Below are positions 47,109 through 57,961 of a DNA stretch of 64,000 bases, piece after piece. Made by a program: the position numbers and the translations under genes. The notes under the pieces are model-generated. The model was given only the letters and a program-made list of their open reading frames with translations. It had not been told where the DNA came from and made no database searches. This DNA is from Trebouxia sp. TZW2008 (taxonomy: Eukaryota > Chlorophyta > Trebouxiophyceae > Trebouxiales > Trebouxiaceae): assembly GCA_002118135.1 (NCBI GenBank), contig BDIU01000456.1:1-64000 (forward strand). Reading direction: 5' to 3'. The stretch's first letter is position 1. Every line of letters starts with the position of its first letter.

Positions 47109-49340
47109 ATGCAGGCCTCTTTGACTACAGCTTTGGCCGCGACTGTGCCTTCGGCTCAGGCCACCAGAGCTGGACGCCCTATTGTGTGCCAGCCGTTCAC
47201 CAATCTTGCCAGTGCTTATCCCAATATTAAAGTATCTTCAGCTATTACTGGCCAGAGGGTGCTTGAAGCATCTCAGTCACAAAGACGCAGCCAACAACGG
47301 CCGCATCTAGTGTGCTTCGCAGCTCCAGCCAGCTTGCCAGACAGTGCAAAAGATGTAGCAGCTTCACTCAAGCCGCTGCCTAGAGCTGTAGAAAACATAG
47401 CTGATGATCCATCTCTGCACAACCCCCTTCAGAGGCTCAACCGCCTAGGCACAGGCTGGTTTGGCGTAATCATGGAGTACGAGGGCGTTCTTGTTGAAGA
47501 TACTTCAGACCTACATAGCAAAGCCTGGGAAGTATTAGCACAAGAAGAGGGAAAAGCGAGACCCCTACATTGGGCACTGAAAAGGGCAGAAGGCATGAAA
47601 AGTGAACAGGTGCAACTATGATGCTATGGCGGCCATTCCAGCAAGTATCGCTCTGTCCTAACCTCTACAGTCTGATTTACTGGAGCAGCTGTTTGTGACG
47701 CAAGTTATGCATGCTGCTGCAGGCCATCCAAGAAATATTTTTCTGGTCCCGCAATCCAATGGAGGTCAGGCGCCTGACAGCAAAGAAAGAGGAGATTTAC
47801 AGACAACTTTTGGGGGACAGGACACCACTCGTACCGTCAGGCACCCGCCATCTGATTGACGTGCTGGGCAAGCATGAGGTATGTGTTTGCACCTCCCTTT
47901 TGATCTTTTATGAGAGCCAGTCATGATGGGGTTTAAATCTCCAGGTGTTTCTTGGTATGCATGTTCATTGGCAGAGCACATCAAGCATCACACGCATACT
48001 GTTATGTTCCCTCATCTGTCTGCTGTGTCAGTACATGCTTCAGGACAGTGCCACATGATGCTTCTTGTGTAGGTATTGTTGCTCTTCCAATTGCCCTGTT
48101 TCGCGTTCTTGCTGACTGATTTGTTTCTCCGGCTGCTGTTACTCACTGACTTCCAATTGCCCTGTTTTGCGTTCTTGCTGACTGATTTGTTTCACTGACT
48201 GCTGTTACTCACTGATTCCTATTGATCTTCTGACCGCTGTTCCATAACTCGCAGGTGCCAGTCGCAGTAGCTTGCTCTGCACCAGAGGCCAGGGTACATC
48301 CAGTGCTAGAGACTACAGGTCTCAGGCCTGCCTTGGAGGCTGTGGTGACTGCAGAGGATGTGTACCGGGGCAGGCCAGACCCTGAAGCCTACCTGTATGC
48401 TGCACAGCAACTGCAGCGCCCGCCAGTGCGCTGTGTGGTCATTGGCAATTCAAATCAGGTGAGGCACACTCCCCGGTAGTTGCCTGGTTTTGCTCATGCT
48501 GTGGCTGGGTTGCTTCCTCCAGCACGTTCCCTGAGTTGTTTTTTGTGCATGCTATTATTAAGCGCTGTCTTGCTTTTCCCAGTGTGTGCTGAGTATTCTT
48601 AAAAAAGAAGTGTTATGCTGATTTCCTGTTTTATGTTGCATAGAGGAGCTGCCATGCTCTGTATGGTGTGAGGACGTTCTGTTGGTTGCACGCTCAGTTT
48701 GAGCGCCAGCATATTCAACATCTTGCGCTTGCTTGTGGGTTTGCCTGGTGTTCTTTCATTGAATCGGTGCTGCGTTCTAATGCGGTGACATTGTCACACA
48801 GAATTCTGCTGGAAAGTTGTGGTCATGATGCAGAGTGTGGAAGCTGCTCGGGAGTGCGGCATGGCCTGCGTTGTGGTGGCTGGCCGCAACCCTCTGTATG
48901 AGTTAACGGCAGCAGATTTGGTGGTGCGCCAACTAGAGGAGCTGTCTTTTGTCAACCTCAAGCAGTTGTTCCAGCTTGAGGACAGAGTTGACCCCAGGGT
49001 GAGCATTCAACTTGCATCACGCACACGTAAAGTTGCATCATACACGTGTCATTTCATTTACAAGTACGAGCATGTTGGCTCATTTGCATCCTTGGCACTT
49101 CTTGAAAATGCTGTGACAGTTCCACTTCATCAGGCAGGACAAACTGCATTCACAGCGCTGTGCGCGAATGGGTCTGACTTTTGTGTTCAAGCTAGACATG
49201 TCTTGAGTGTGGCTACAGCTTGCTTGCATGCTATTGACAAAGCTTCTCATGAAATGCAGGATAACCCAGAAATGGAGATCGAGGAGGAACCAGAGGCAGC
49301 ACCATATGCCAAGACTTTGACTTTGGACCGTCCATGGTGA
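47109..49340 (+). CDS. PYRP2: HAD phosphatase, PyrP2-like (flavin pathway), plastid
   Basis: Five exons: 47109-47609, 47723-47878, 48255-48458, 48834-48998 and 49260-49340, all joined in phase 0; 368 residues. After an Ala/Ser/Gln/Arg-rich transit peptide of about 70 residues comes a HAD fold: GWFGVIMEYEGVLVEDTSDL, EEGKARPLHWALKRAEGMKS, WSRNPMEVRRL, VVTAEDVYRGRPDPEAYLYA, VVIGNSN and NPLYELTAADLVVRQLEELS. This pattern matches plant PyrP2, the plastid phosphatase that removes phosphate from the ribitylaminouracil intermediate of riboflavin synthesis. The motif I position usually occupied by the nucleophile Asp reads EYEGV; I believe the plant protein has EWEGV there too. The tail is acidic and disordered. 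The enzyme assignment is by family resemblance. Confidence 0.9.
48085..48240. repeat. 66-bp tandem repeat, over two copies
   Basis: ttccaattgccctgtttcgc and gttcttgctgactgatttgt recur 66 bp apart (48085, 48151), with a worn third start at 48216. It lies just before exon 3 of the PyrP2-like gene and is rich in pyrimidines. It does not resemble a nearby exon. Confidence 0.85.
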
Positions 49341-50003
49341 TGCACGCTTATGTAGACAGCTTCAGCAATGCAGGAAGTGTATCTGAAATGCTGCAGGACC
49401 CGTAGCCTCTGTGCTTTGTACAATATATGGCAAAACTTCATCTGTTGTTGAGATGACGTGTACATGTAGGGCCTATTCATTGCAGTCCAGATTTGCAGTG
49501 TATCTTCATTTTGATGCTGACTGGTGTACATTATCTGTTACGTGCTGACGATTTCATTTTCCTCGTTGGTAGATTTGAGTAAGACGCAAAATGCGCACCC
49601 TGCCTGATAAACATCGTTCTTAGCCCTGCTGTAAAGTCTGGTTTAGCTGTAAGTCCTCGTCGTCACTTACCATCATGTGCGACTGCCAAGTTATTAAAGT
49701 CTCATCGGCTTGTCTGGGACAGAACAACATGTCAGTGAGACATCTTTTGAGACGCTTGCATGTTCAAGCATGCAGACGAACGCATGGTACACTGTTCAGC
49801 CCAGCGTCCATTGCATTACTGATGCAGTTGAGCACGATGACCCTAGCTCCTGCCAGTGATCAAAGTGTCAGCTTTATTGGAACCTTGACTTCAATGTGGT
49901 TCTGTTGCAACATGATCACCAGGACAAATGGTCAGCACCTGCCTCAAGCATTGGTCATCAGCAACTAGTCAACCCTTCTCTTTGGAGGGACCAATACCAA
50001 AGT
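49341..50003. other. Convergent 3' region, PyrP2-like / SLP2
   Basis: 663 bp between convergent stop codons. A frame at 49675-49968 (+) has no recognised motif and was not called. No repeat was seen. Confidence 0.45.
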
Positions 50004-53000
50004 CTAGCTATGTTGTTTCTGTAAGCTGAAGGTAGGCGTAGGTTCCCCAACACTGTCTGGTGTTGAAAGGCTTCTTCCAGAGAATGATGTTGGCCGCTGG
50101 CTATTCAATGCACAAGCTTCATTTGGTGAAGTGCCGCCTCGTGAAGAAGTCTGGTTTTGTACTACTGGGTTGCTGCTGCTGGATCTAGCTGTTGATCCAG
50201 ATGAACCTGATGGTCCGTCATCCCTGCACATGGAGATTTCACATTGAGACAAATCCTCAGACAATGTTCAGGCAGTGTGCATGTATGAATGAACGCCTGA
50301 CATCTTCGCTAGCATGACCTGCCACTAAGCCATCCTGAGCAACTCTTGATTGCAGCTCAGCTTTGTTGTTGCCACAACTTGTCAGTTCCAAAGCGCTGAA
50401 ACATGTTCTGGGCTCTCTGTTGCCATTGGCACGGCCGTCAAGCATCTTACTCAGAAATTGCTAACAAAAGCTCTACGTACTTTTTCCATGTCTTCAATGA
50501 CAGCTGCTCAGTGCAGTGTATGCACAGTTATTACCTTGGATTTGCCAGTGGTGTCTTGCTGACATTGTTGTATATGGACAGCGCCTGAGCCACCATAGAA
50601 GCCGGGTCATTGCTGTTCGTTGGCAACAATAGCGTTGTGCCTGCTTTGGCAATGCCACCAAAGGCATTCAGATACTGCTCTGCAATGCGCATGCTCGCGG
50701 CTTCACTGCCGCCATCAGCCCTGCAGCATCAATAATGCATTGATGCTGTCCAGGATTTTGAACTTTGTATCCAAGTCAATGAAGATACTGACCCATTGGC
50801 TGATAAGACAAGTTTCAGACTTGAGACAAGTCAATGAAGATACTGACCAATTGGCTGATGAAACAATTTCAGACTTCAGACAGCAAGCAGGCACACATCA
50901 CAAATCAAGACAAAAGGTGATGCTCAGAGTAGCCGATGAGATCAGTTCGACATTTTGATGGCAAGAAGGCATCGCACATGCATCAAGAGAAAAGGTGACG
51001 CTCACTGAATGGCTGATGAGATAAGCTCCAGTCCGCGCCCTGTCGCCTCAGCTCGCAGGTAGATGGCTTCTGCCTCACCTGAAGACAAGCATACACTCTG
51101 AATGGTCATTCAGCACAGCTCAAAATGCCAACACAATATTTGTCAGCCCGCAGATGGGCCTGAGGCCAAGCCCAAGGCAGATCTGCTCATGTGAAGGCAA
51201 AGCCTGCTGTGCAGACAATGACACTTGCGGTTGCAGTGAGAGCCAAAACAACCTCATTCTGACGGATGTCAGCCAAGGCAACGCCTCAGGTGAAGAACAC
51301 AAGACTGCATGCAGATGTCACGCAAGAGCATCAGGCTATGCAACAATCCTGCGACCGCAAGTGCACACTAATTTGAGGCCCCTTGACAGGTTGCCCTTCT
51401 AATACAGACAACCAGTGAGCGCACAGTTGATGGTATACCTGTGGCTCTGTTGATGGCGTCCTGCTTGGCAGCTTCAGAGGACAGGATGACTTGTGCCTTG
51501 TCTCCCTCTGCTACATTGATCTTGGACTGCCGATCTCCCTCAGACTCCAAAATCTGGGCCCTTTTTCGCCTTTCTGCTTCAGCCTGCATTCATTTGCACA
51601 AAAACCCTGATAGCCTCCCCTGCAGTGTATGCCCTGAAACAAGTTGCGATGGGGTTGAGCCAAGGCAAATTCAGCAACAGATGACCTTACACACCTTGTG
51701 CCTGCCATGTCTTGCATGCATATGATACAGACCCGAAGTATTGCAGGACACAGACCTATTCTGACAAGCATGCAAAAGCTTAGACAACAGACATTGCTGC
51801 TGCAACTTGTAATATGCATCTTGTGGACTGCCTGCCAAAACACAAGCTCTCAAGATGACGCCTAACAGTATGTGCTACTCTTGCAATTTGCTCTACAAAG
51901 CTCACCTGAAGCTCCATAGCTGATCGCACACCAGCAGGCGGCGAGATATCCCTGATCTCATACCTCATGCACTGCAGGCCCCAGTCTGCTGCTGCCTCCC
52001 TGCAGACCAGTGACAGATCAACACCTTATGTCTAGCCACTTCTGATGTTTTAAGAGCGTGATGGCATACGTCAGAGTTGGCAGTTGTGTCTGAAGCATGA
52101 AGAGATGGTCAGCAAAACATTTACCTGTTGCATGCTGTATAGGCTTTGGCACTGACCTTGACAAGACAGATGCAAGTGACTGCAAGCAGCAAAGCATTGT
52201 GTGCTGGCACTGGCACAGGGTGTCATGAAAGTCAAAGACAGATGTCTGTTGGTGCTCAATACTGGCATGTCCTGGTCACCTGATGGACTCAACAATGTTG
52301 AGGTTGAGTGTAGCTCGCTCCTCAAAGGTTTTGTCCAAGGTGATTTTACCAAGCTCGCTTCTCATGGTGGTTTGTGCAAGCTGAACTACAGCATAGGTTG
52401 CATTCTCAACACCGTAAGAGGCCTTCTTGGCATCCACCACCTGCAAAGACAGTACAGTAGAGGTCACTGTAGTCACATAACATGTAATGCTTGTGATTGG
52501 CTGATGATTGACAAATGCCTGCAAATGAGGCGTTCTGGTCAAACTTTGTACATCTTGTAAATCCAATTGACCAGAGTTACACCATGACTTGAGGCATCAC
52601 ACCATGAGCAGCTGCAAACAAACTGAGACAAACATGTTCACTGTGAGCAATTGCCTGGGTGCAATCTCTGTATTGGCGTGCATGTACTTGCAGGACGTAG
52701 AGTCTGTGAATGTCTCAATCAATGTTTAAATCTGCTCACCTTGACGTAGAGCACGCCATCTATCATGAGACTAACGTTGTCCTTGGTGATTGCGCTCTGA
52801 TTTGGGATTGGTATTGCCATTTCCTTAAGGGAGTGAACGTATGCTATCCGGTCAACCTGAAACGCGCGTAGGTGCTCAGACATGGCTCATTATCATTATC
52901 TGAGAGGCAACGTATTGTGCTTTGCTTACCAAGGGGATAAGTATGTGTATGCCTGGGCTGAGGGTTTTGTTGAACTTTCCAAAGCGCTCCACAACGTATG

Positions 53001-53341
53001 CTGTCTTCTCAGGAACGATCCTAAAGACAGAGTGCATTTAGCCTAAGGGTCTACAACTTCCTGTCACGACGTATGCAGAAGCTGGTATATCTTCCTTGCC
53101 TAATGCCGTAGTTGTTTGGCGGAAGTCTCCTTTGCAGGAAGCTAGGATCAACTGGTGTATTGAGAGAGGGAGAGAACGGCCCCGCTGACGCGACTGATGA
53201 CGTGTGGAATGCAGAAGTATGTGCTGGCAATGCCTGGGAAGTCAAAAGGCTGTGGGCCTGCCAGCCTTGCACGTTGATCAGTTGTTTGCCCTGACACAGC
53301 AACATGGCTGAGAGCCTTTGACACTGCTGAGCTCTCTGCAT
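50004..53341 (-). CDS. Stomatin-like protein 2, mitochondrial (SPFH family)
   Basis: Nine exons: 53100-53341, 52930-53020, 52740-52856, 52280-52440, 51906-51999, 51439-51583, 51006-51078, 50535-50720 and 50004-50223; 442 residues. An Arg/Gln/Ser-rich presequence fits mitochondrial import. The SPFH/PHB domain reads [69 protein letters not shown] and [17 protein letters not shown] coiled coil rich in [15 protein letters not shown] and [14 protein letters not shown] follows, then the SLP2 C-terminal [19 protein letters not shown]. Family members form rings on the inner membrane, bind cardiolipin and stabilise proteases and respiratory complexes. A Ser/Thr-rich tail of about 75 residues is extra. 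Intron 1 has a GC donor (TTAG|GCAAGG). The open frame continues upstream to 53461 but without ATG. Confidence 0.94.
50775..51020. repeat. Echo ladder of SLP2 exon 7 end
   Basis: The exon 7 edge (51001-51030: ctcactgaatggctgatgag) recurs three times at lower coordinates: gctcagagtagccgatgaga (50922), actgaccaattggctgatga (50840) and actgacccattggctgataa (50788). Intervals are about 50-80 bp. The copies share the intron side too (aaaaggtgacg, agtcaatgaagata). Confidence 0.78.
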
Positions 53342-53991
53342 GGCTGCGGTGCCTGCGGTAGGTTGATCTGACGCTGCTTCGCTTGTCGATGAGCGTAAAG
53401 CACGCTGCCAACTCGACTGTCGCTCAGTGTAGCACCGTTTGTAGCGCACAAGACAAGTCAACGTAGCAAGTCAAAGCCCAATGACTCAGCAGCCAGCAGG
53501 GCGATTTGAGATCGCCCCATGGAAGCTGACCATTCAGCTTGAGTAGTGTGCACCAGCGTTGCACGCCCAAGCTATAGCAGGTGAGGTTCAAGGACTTACT
53601 TGCCTCAATGACACGCTGCAGCCTGTTTGGTCAAGTCAGCTGTGAAGCTTAATTGAGGGAGTTCCGAAAGCATGTTGCAGGCTATAGGAATTTGCAAAGC
53701 ATGTTGCAGTGCACCTTCAGGTGTCATGAGCGCTGCATTTTCCAACGTCGCAAATTCTGTCCAAGCTGCAAGCCTGCAATCTCAACACTGCCCATTTGCA
53801 ATGCAGGCTCTGTCAAGGTCATGCAAAAGGCCAAATGTACCTTCCACTTGATTCAATGCATGCGCCTGTGGGATTGTAAGGTCAAGATTTGAAGGGCTAA
53901 GTGGCAGCTGTCGTATCGGAGCTTGTATCCCGAAAGCTCGATGGAAGCAAGTCAATGTCCGGAACGCAACACGCGCGAATATTTGTGCAAT
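53342..53991. promoter_or_regulatory. Divergent promoter, SLP2 / TSPO
   Basis: 650 bp between start codons of two genes for organelle-membrane proteins. A frame at 53653-53892 (+) is short and unrecognised. Co-regulation is possible but only inferred from the arrangement. Confidence 0.4.
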
Positions 53992-56164
53992 ATGGGCTCA
54001 GCTGTATCGTCACTACTGCAATGGATCACATTTGAGAAGGTGAGCTGGTGTTCAGGCGTTTCAATGGCCCCGACACATCACTGATGGTCATGCACTTGCC
54101 TTGACCAGTCTCCACTCCTCACCGGACCGTCATGCATTCACGCTTTGCAGGCTGTTGCTATTGGCATTCCTCTGGGCCTGGGCACCGTGATAGGCTTCTT
54201 GCAGGCCGGACCCACCGTGAACTGGTAAGCATCAGTGCCTAGTCAGCAGGTGCAATGCGTGACAACTGGCCTGTCAAAGAGAGCCATTGGACGGCTCGCG
54301 CTACAAGCAACGTTCTGTCTGGCTAGTCTGCAAGCTCATGTGAGCATCACCAACGCTCAAGTGGACCATCTAACAAAAATTGCAGCTGATCGAAGCACCA
54401 CACACAAGCATCACAGCACACTGGTTGCTATAGACTGCACACCAGAAACTCCCTTGCATTACTGTTTGCAGGTACCCAACTCTAGACAAACCAGGCTGGA
54501 CACCCCCAGCTCCACTCTTTGGTCAGTTATGGTCAGTCTTCTACGCAGTGATGGGTTACGCATCTTACCTAGTCTGGAGGCAGGGCGGTTGGGCAGCACA
54601 GAAACGCCCTTTGACCTTCTACTGCCTTCAGCTTGCCTTCAATCTGCTGTGGCCCATTACCTTCTTCATCAGGAAGAAGCTTGGTCAGGCTCAGGTTGTC
54701 AACCTTGGTGAGAGCCTGCATTCTCCTCCTCATCATCGTCATTGATCATGATCAAGATTGATTACATGTTCCAGCACGTGTGTATGGCTAATGTCCTATC
54801 TCGCTAGGCTGGCTTGTTCTGAGCATCACATCATCGTCATCATTGTCATCGTCATCATCACAGCGTCTTCTGCATCAATGCCGTTTACATAGCTACTAGT
54901 AACGTGTCATGACCCAGCTAGGTGCATGCAGAAGCAGTGAGCTGCTCCCTGCATGTGTTACGCTCATGAACTGCTGTACTTTCCTTGTCCACAGCTTGTA
55001 AGACTCCAAACATCTAATTCAATGCGCTGCATTGACTGCTGCATCTGCGCATGCTGTTACTTTGCTAGCATGACTATTCCATACTGCCTATGCATGTTGG
55101 ACATCGTCACATTGCACCAAGGACATGCAGATGCATCGCATTTTTTTTCACCGTACCTGCAGCTTCGAGGAAGCAGCAACAGAGTGTCAGACATGTAAAC
55201 ATGCCCTGCACCACTTCTTTCAAGCACAGCATTTTGGCAACAAGAGCATCCTTCCTGCTGCATGCTTTCACAGCTGAGGCATAGCAAAAGACAAAAACTT
55301 GTGCACATTTGCTGCAGCCACTTTGGTGCTGCACTACTGCCCTTTGCATCACTGCCCGTGCACTACTGCGTTGAGCCACGGCATCTTGGCAACAAGAGCG
55401 TCCTTCTTGTTGCATGCTGTCACATCTGGTATAGCGAAAACACCAGACATGTTGACACTTGCTGCAGCTACTTTGGCGCTGGCCAGCACAACAGCCTGGG
55501 AGTTCTACAAGATTGATGCCTTTGCTGGCAAGATCCTGATCCCCTACCTGCTGTGGCTGTCCTTTGCAAATGCCCTCAACTACAGCATCTGGAAGAAGAA
55601 CCCTGGGGTATGTCTCATTGGGTCTTGACTCCCCGAGCGTTGTGCTGTGCTGCAGATAGCTAACAAAAGTTGAAAGCTGCCTGTTGGCCTGATGCATGCT
55701 CATTGCATGAGAATTGTCTCGCTGCTTGCGAGCTTGTCATTTCTGACTTCACATGATTGAATGCTTTAAGATAAACTCGTTTGGTGAGTTCAGAATGAAA
55801 GACTTGTTGTTTGTAATGTTTCCAAGTGCTAAGCATAACTTTCAGCTGGATGTCTTATTGCTGGTGCATGCTATCTGCTCCTTTTGGGTCTTTTGTTGAT
55901 ATGCTGCATTTTTCCTGTTTGGAAGCGTTTGCTTGCCTCATGCACAGGTTCAATACCACAGTAGTGATAGTACACTGCAGGCCGCTCTGCTGCTTCAGCA
56001 GGATTACTGTATCGTGCTGTGACACAATCCTGCAGGCGGACGCTCCCATAACAACCCGTGAGAGTCTGCATGAGTCAGCTGACAAGAAGAACCCCGGGGA
56101 GGAGGGCTATGGAGGTCTGCAGGGCAGGGCCACTGCCAGCTACAGTCCTGACGTCACCAGGTAA
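53992..56164 (+). CDS. TSPO: Translocator protein TSPO (TspO/MBR)
   Basis: Five exons: 53992-54039, 54151-54224, 54472-54707, 55447-55607 and 56036-56164; 215 residues. The five-helix TspO/MBR fold is plain: AVAIGIPLGLGTVIGF, then YPTLDKPGWTPPAPLFGQLW, VFYAVMGYASYLVWRQGG, FYCLQLAFNLLWPITFF, LTLAAATLALASTTAWEFYK and LIPYLLWLSFANALNYSIWK. TSPO binds porphyrins and sterols in the mitochondrial outer membrane, or in the secretory path of plants, and takes part in stress and tetrapyrrole handling. The last exon adds a hydrophilic tail of about 42 residues, absent from bacterial TspO. Intron 3 (739 bp) holds an echo of exon 4 and a dispersed repeat. Confidence 0.94.
54766..54829 (+). repeat. Dispersed short repeat, copy 2
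   Basis: tgttccagcacgtgtgtatgg, then gtcctatctcgctaggctgg and cttgttctgagcatcac align with the copies at 33681, 56206 and 61539. It is in TSPO intron 3. A cat/cgt-rich microsatellite stands on each side (54722-54748, 54825-54866). Confidence 0.75.
55205..55490. repeat. Echo of TSPO exon 4 start with its intron side
   Basis: About 140 bp around the acceptor of exon 4 (55350-55490) are repeated 150-175 bp upstream (55205-55345). Shared words: ttggcaacaagagc, tccttct, ttgctgcagc, actttgg.gctg. The copy covers roughly 100 bp of intron and 35 bp of exon. Confidence 0.85.
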
Positions 56165-56205
56165 CAGTAGTGAACAGATATCATAGTCTACACTTTCAAG
56201 CGAAG

Positions 56206-56265
56206 GTGCTAGGTGCCTATGGGGTCAGTCTTGTCTTGCCAGGCTGGCTTGTTTTGAGCGTCACG
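56206..56265 (+). repeat. Dispersed short repeat, copy 3
   Basis: ggtgctaggtgcctatgggg, tcttgtcttgccaggctgg and cttgttttgagcgtcac align with the other copies. It starts about 40 bp after the TSPO stop and may be in its 3' UTR. Confidence 0.7.
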
Positions 56266-56482
56266 TCAGAAGTGTTTGATGTTCAGTCGTTGAGAGTCGA
56301 AACAACCAACGCCGTGTCAGATGCTCCTGAGCTGACCTGGAGGGTTTGAGCCTGTGACTTGCCGCACACCACATTACAAGACGGCATCAGGTCCAGGCAT
56401 GTCGCTGCATTTGGAACATGTCTTCACAAATGCTGTCATTGCACAGGTGCTCTTTTTGAGGAAAGTTCTGAAACTGCAAGCG

Positions 56483-56695
56483 GTGCTCACTAAGTGTCTG
56501 TTAGCGATGGTGAATGCCCTGCACTCCAAGAGTCAGACAAACCATTTTGCACAAGACAAGGTTCAAAGAGATCATGTTTTCAAATTGTGCTCATTAAGTG
56601 TCCGTTAGCGATTGTGAATGGCCTGCACTCTGAAAGTCAGACAAATCATGTCCGCCCAAGACAAGGGTTCAAACAGATCATGTTCTCAAATGGTG
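56483..56695. repeat. 104-bp tandem duplication
   Basis: gtgctcactaagtgtctgtt, gtgaatgccctgcactcc and gttcaaagagatcatgtt recur 104 bp later with few changes. It is not near a recognised exon. Confidence 0.85.
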
Positions 56696-56940
56696 GTGTC
56701 ACCGTTGGAAGGCTTGATGCCTCTAAACTTTGTCTTTTGCAAACAAAGACCAGGTTAAATGATGAGCATGCACAAGCCAAGCACAGACCTGTGTGCTGCT
56801 GCATTTCTGGGGCTGATGCCTGCTACATATCAAGCCAGTAAAGCAGGGCCTGACTGCTCAGAGCTCTGAACTTGCAAATGCAGCTACATTACAAGGCCTG
56901 TCTGCTGCTGCAGAAGAGATTCAGCCCAGGTCTTGACACA

Positions 56941-57225
56941 TCAGCTTTTCTGCTTCAAATGCTGACATTCCGGTCTGAAGGTCTTGGTGTGTTGCAACAG
57001 GAACAGGAGGTTCAAACCTGCAAAGTCAGTTGAAACGCCAGCAGTGCTGTCCCAGCCATTCAGCTTACGCCAGAGGTTGCCCAATGCTTCCAAGCTTGGG
57101 CACCGCAGAATTGCCGTTGCAGCACAAAGGCCGCCCAGCGTAGCAGCCAGACACGCAGCCAGCAGGCACACAGTGAGGCACATGGCAGTAGCAGCAACAA
57201 GGGCGCCAAGAATGGCAGGATGCAT
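56941..57225 (-). CDS. Hypothetical hydrophobic ORF, doubtful
   Basis: First ATG at 57225 opens 94 codons. The N-terminal half is strongly hydrophobic (ILGALVAATAMCLTVCLLAA), the second half polar with LEALGNLWRKLNGW. An acceptor-like TTTGCAG lies inside, near 57020. No family was recognised and no neighbouring exon was found. It could be chance. Confidence 0.25.
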   Translation of the reverse strand: MHPAILGALVAATAMCLTVCLLAACLAATLGGLCAATAILRCPSLEALGNLWRKLNGWDSTAGVSTDFAGLNLLFLLQHTKTFRPECQHLKQKS

Positions 57226-57961
57226 TGCATGAGCATGCACTGCTGATGATGTCAAGTATGACAGTGTCCTATGGTGAATGTCAAAACTGTATGGGTTTGC
57301 TGAAAATTTGCTGATGCCCTTTTGCCGATGATGAAGCCGACTTTGATTGCAGCAACGCTGTGCTATTTGTATGTCTCTGTGTTATCTGTTCCGTTTGATC
57401 ATGATGTGATGCCACAGTAAGGTTCGACTTGCAGGAAATTGTGATAACTGTGAGCATTGGCAGCGCTGTGCAACATTCATTGTGTCTGTCTGCTTGACTG
57501 ACTACATTTCCCCCCACTAAGTACAGAGCAAGCGTAACAACTCTGCTGCGAATATGCTCAATCGCACTGCATATGCCCAATCGTGTTGTCCCCTAAATAT
57601 ATGCAAGTAATCATTGATGTGCCAACAATATGCTTTGGCTCAACTAACGTCTTATGCTACCTCATCATCACTGCAACGCAATAGCCTGGCAAGCACAGCA
57701 CACGACGGCGTGATTGGTGATACGAGCTGCACCTCTGCAACTCGTTACACATATCTGTTGCAGGAACACTGCTGCTGCTGCGGGGGAATTCAAGACAGGA
57801 CTCATGGCAGATTCCTGGGATATTCCAGCTGCTGACAATGACCTTGCATACACATTGCTATTGAAATATCATGCAGGCCTCCTTATGGACAATCACTCTG
57901 ACTCATTCATTGCAGTTCACTCTTGTTGCACTAGATCAGCATAAATTCGAAACATGAACAA

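Larger units (their letters stand above)
56165..57961. other. Convergent region with repeats, TSPO / Mpv17-like
   Basis: 1.8 kb between convergent stops. It contains dispersed repeat copy 3 (56206-56265), a 104-bp tandem duplication (56483-56695) and a doubtful minus ORF (56941-57225). The rest shows nothing recognised. Confidence 0.5.
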
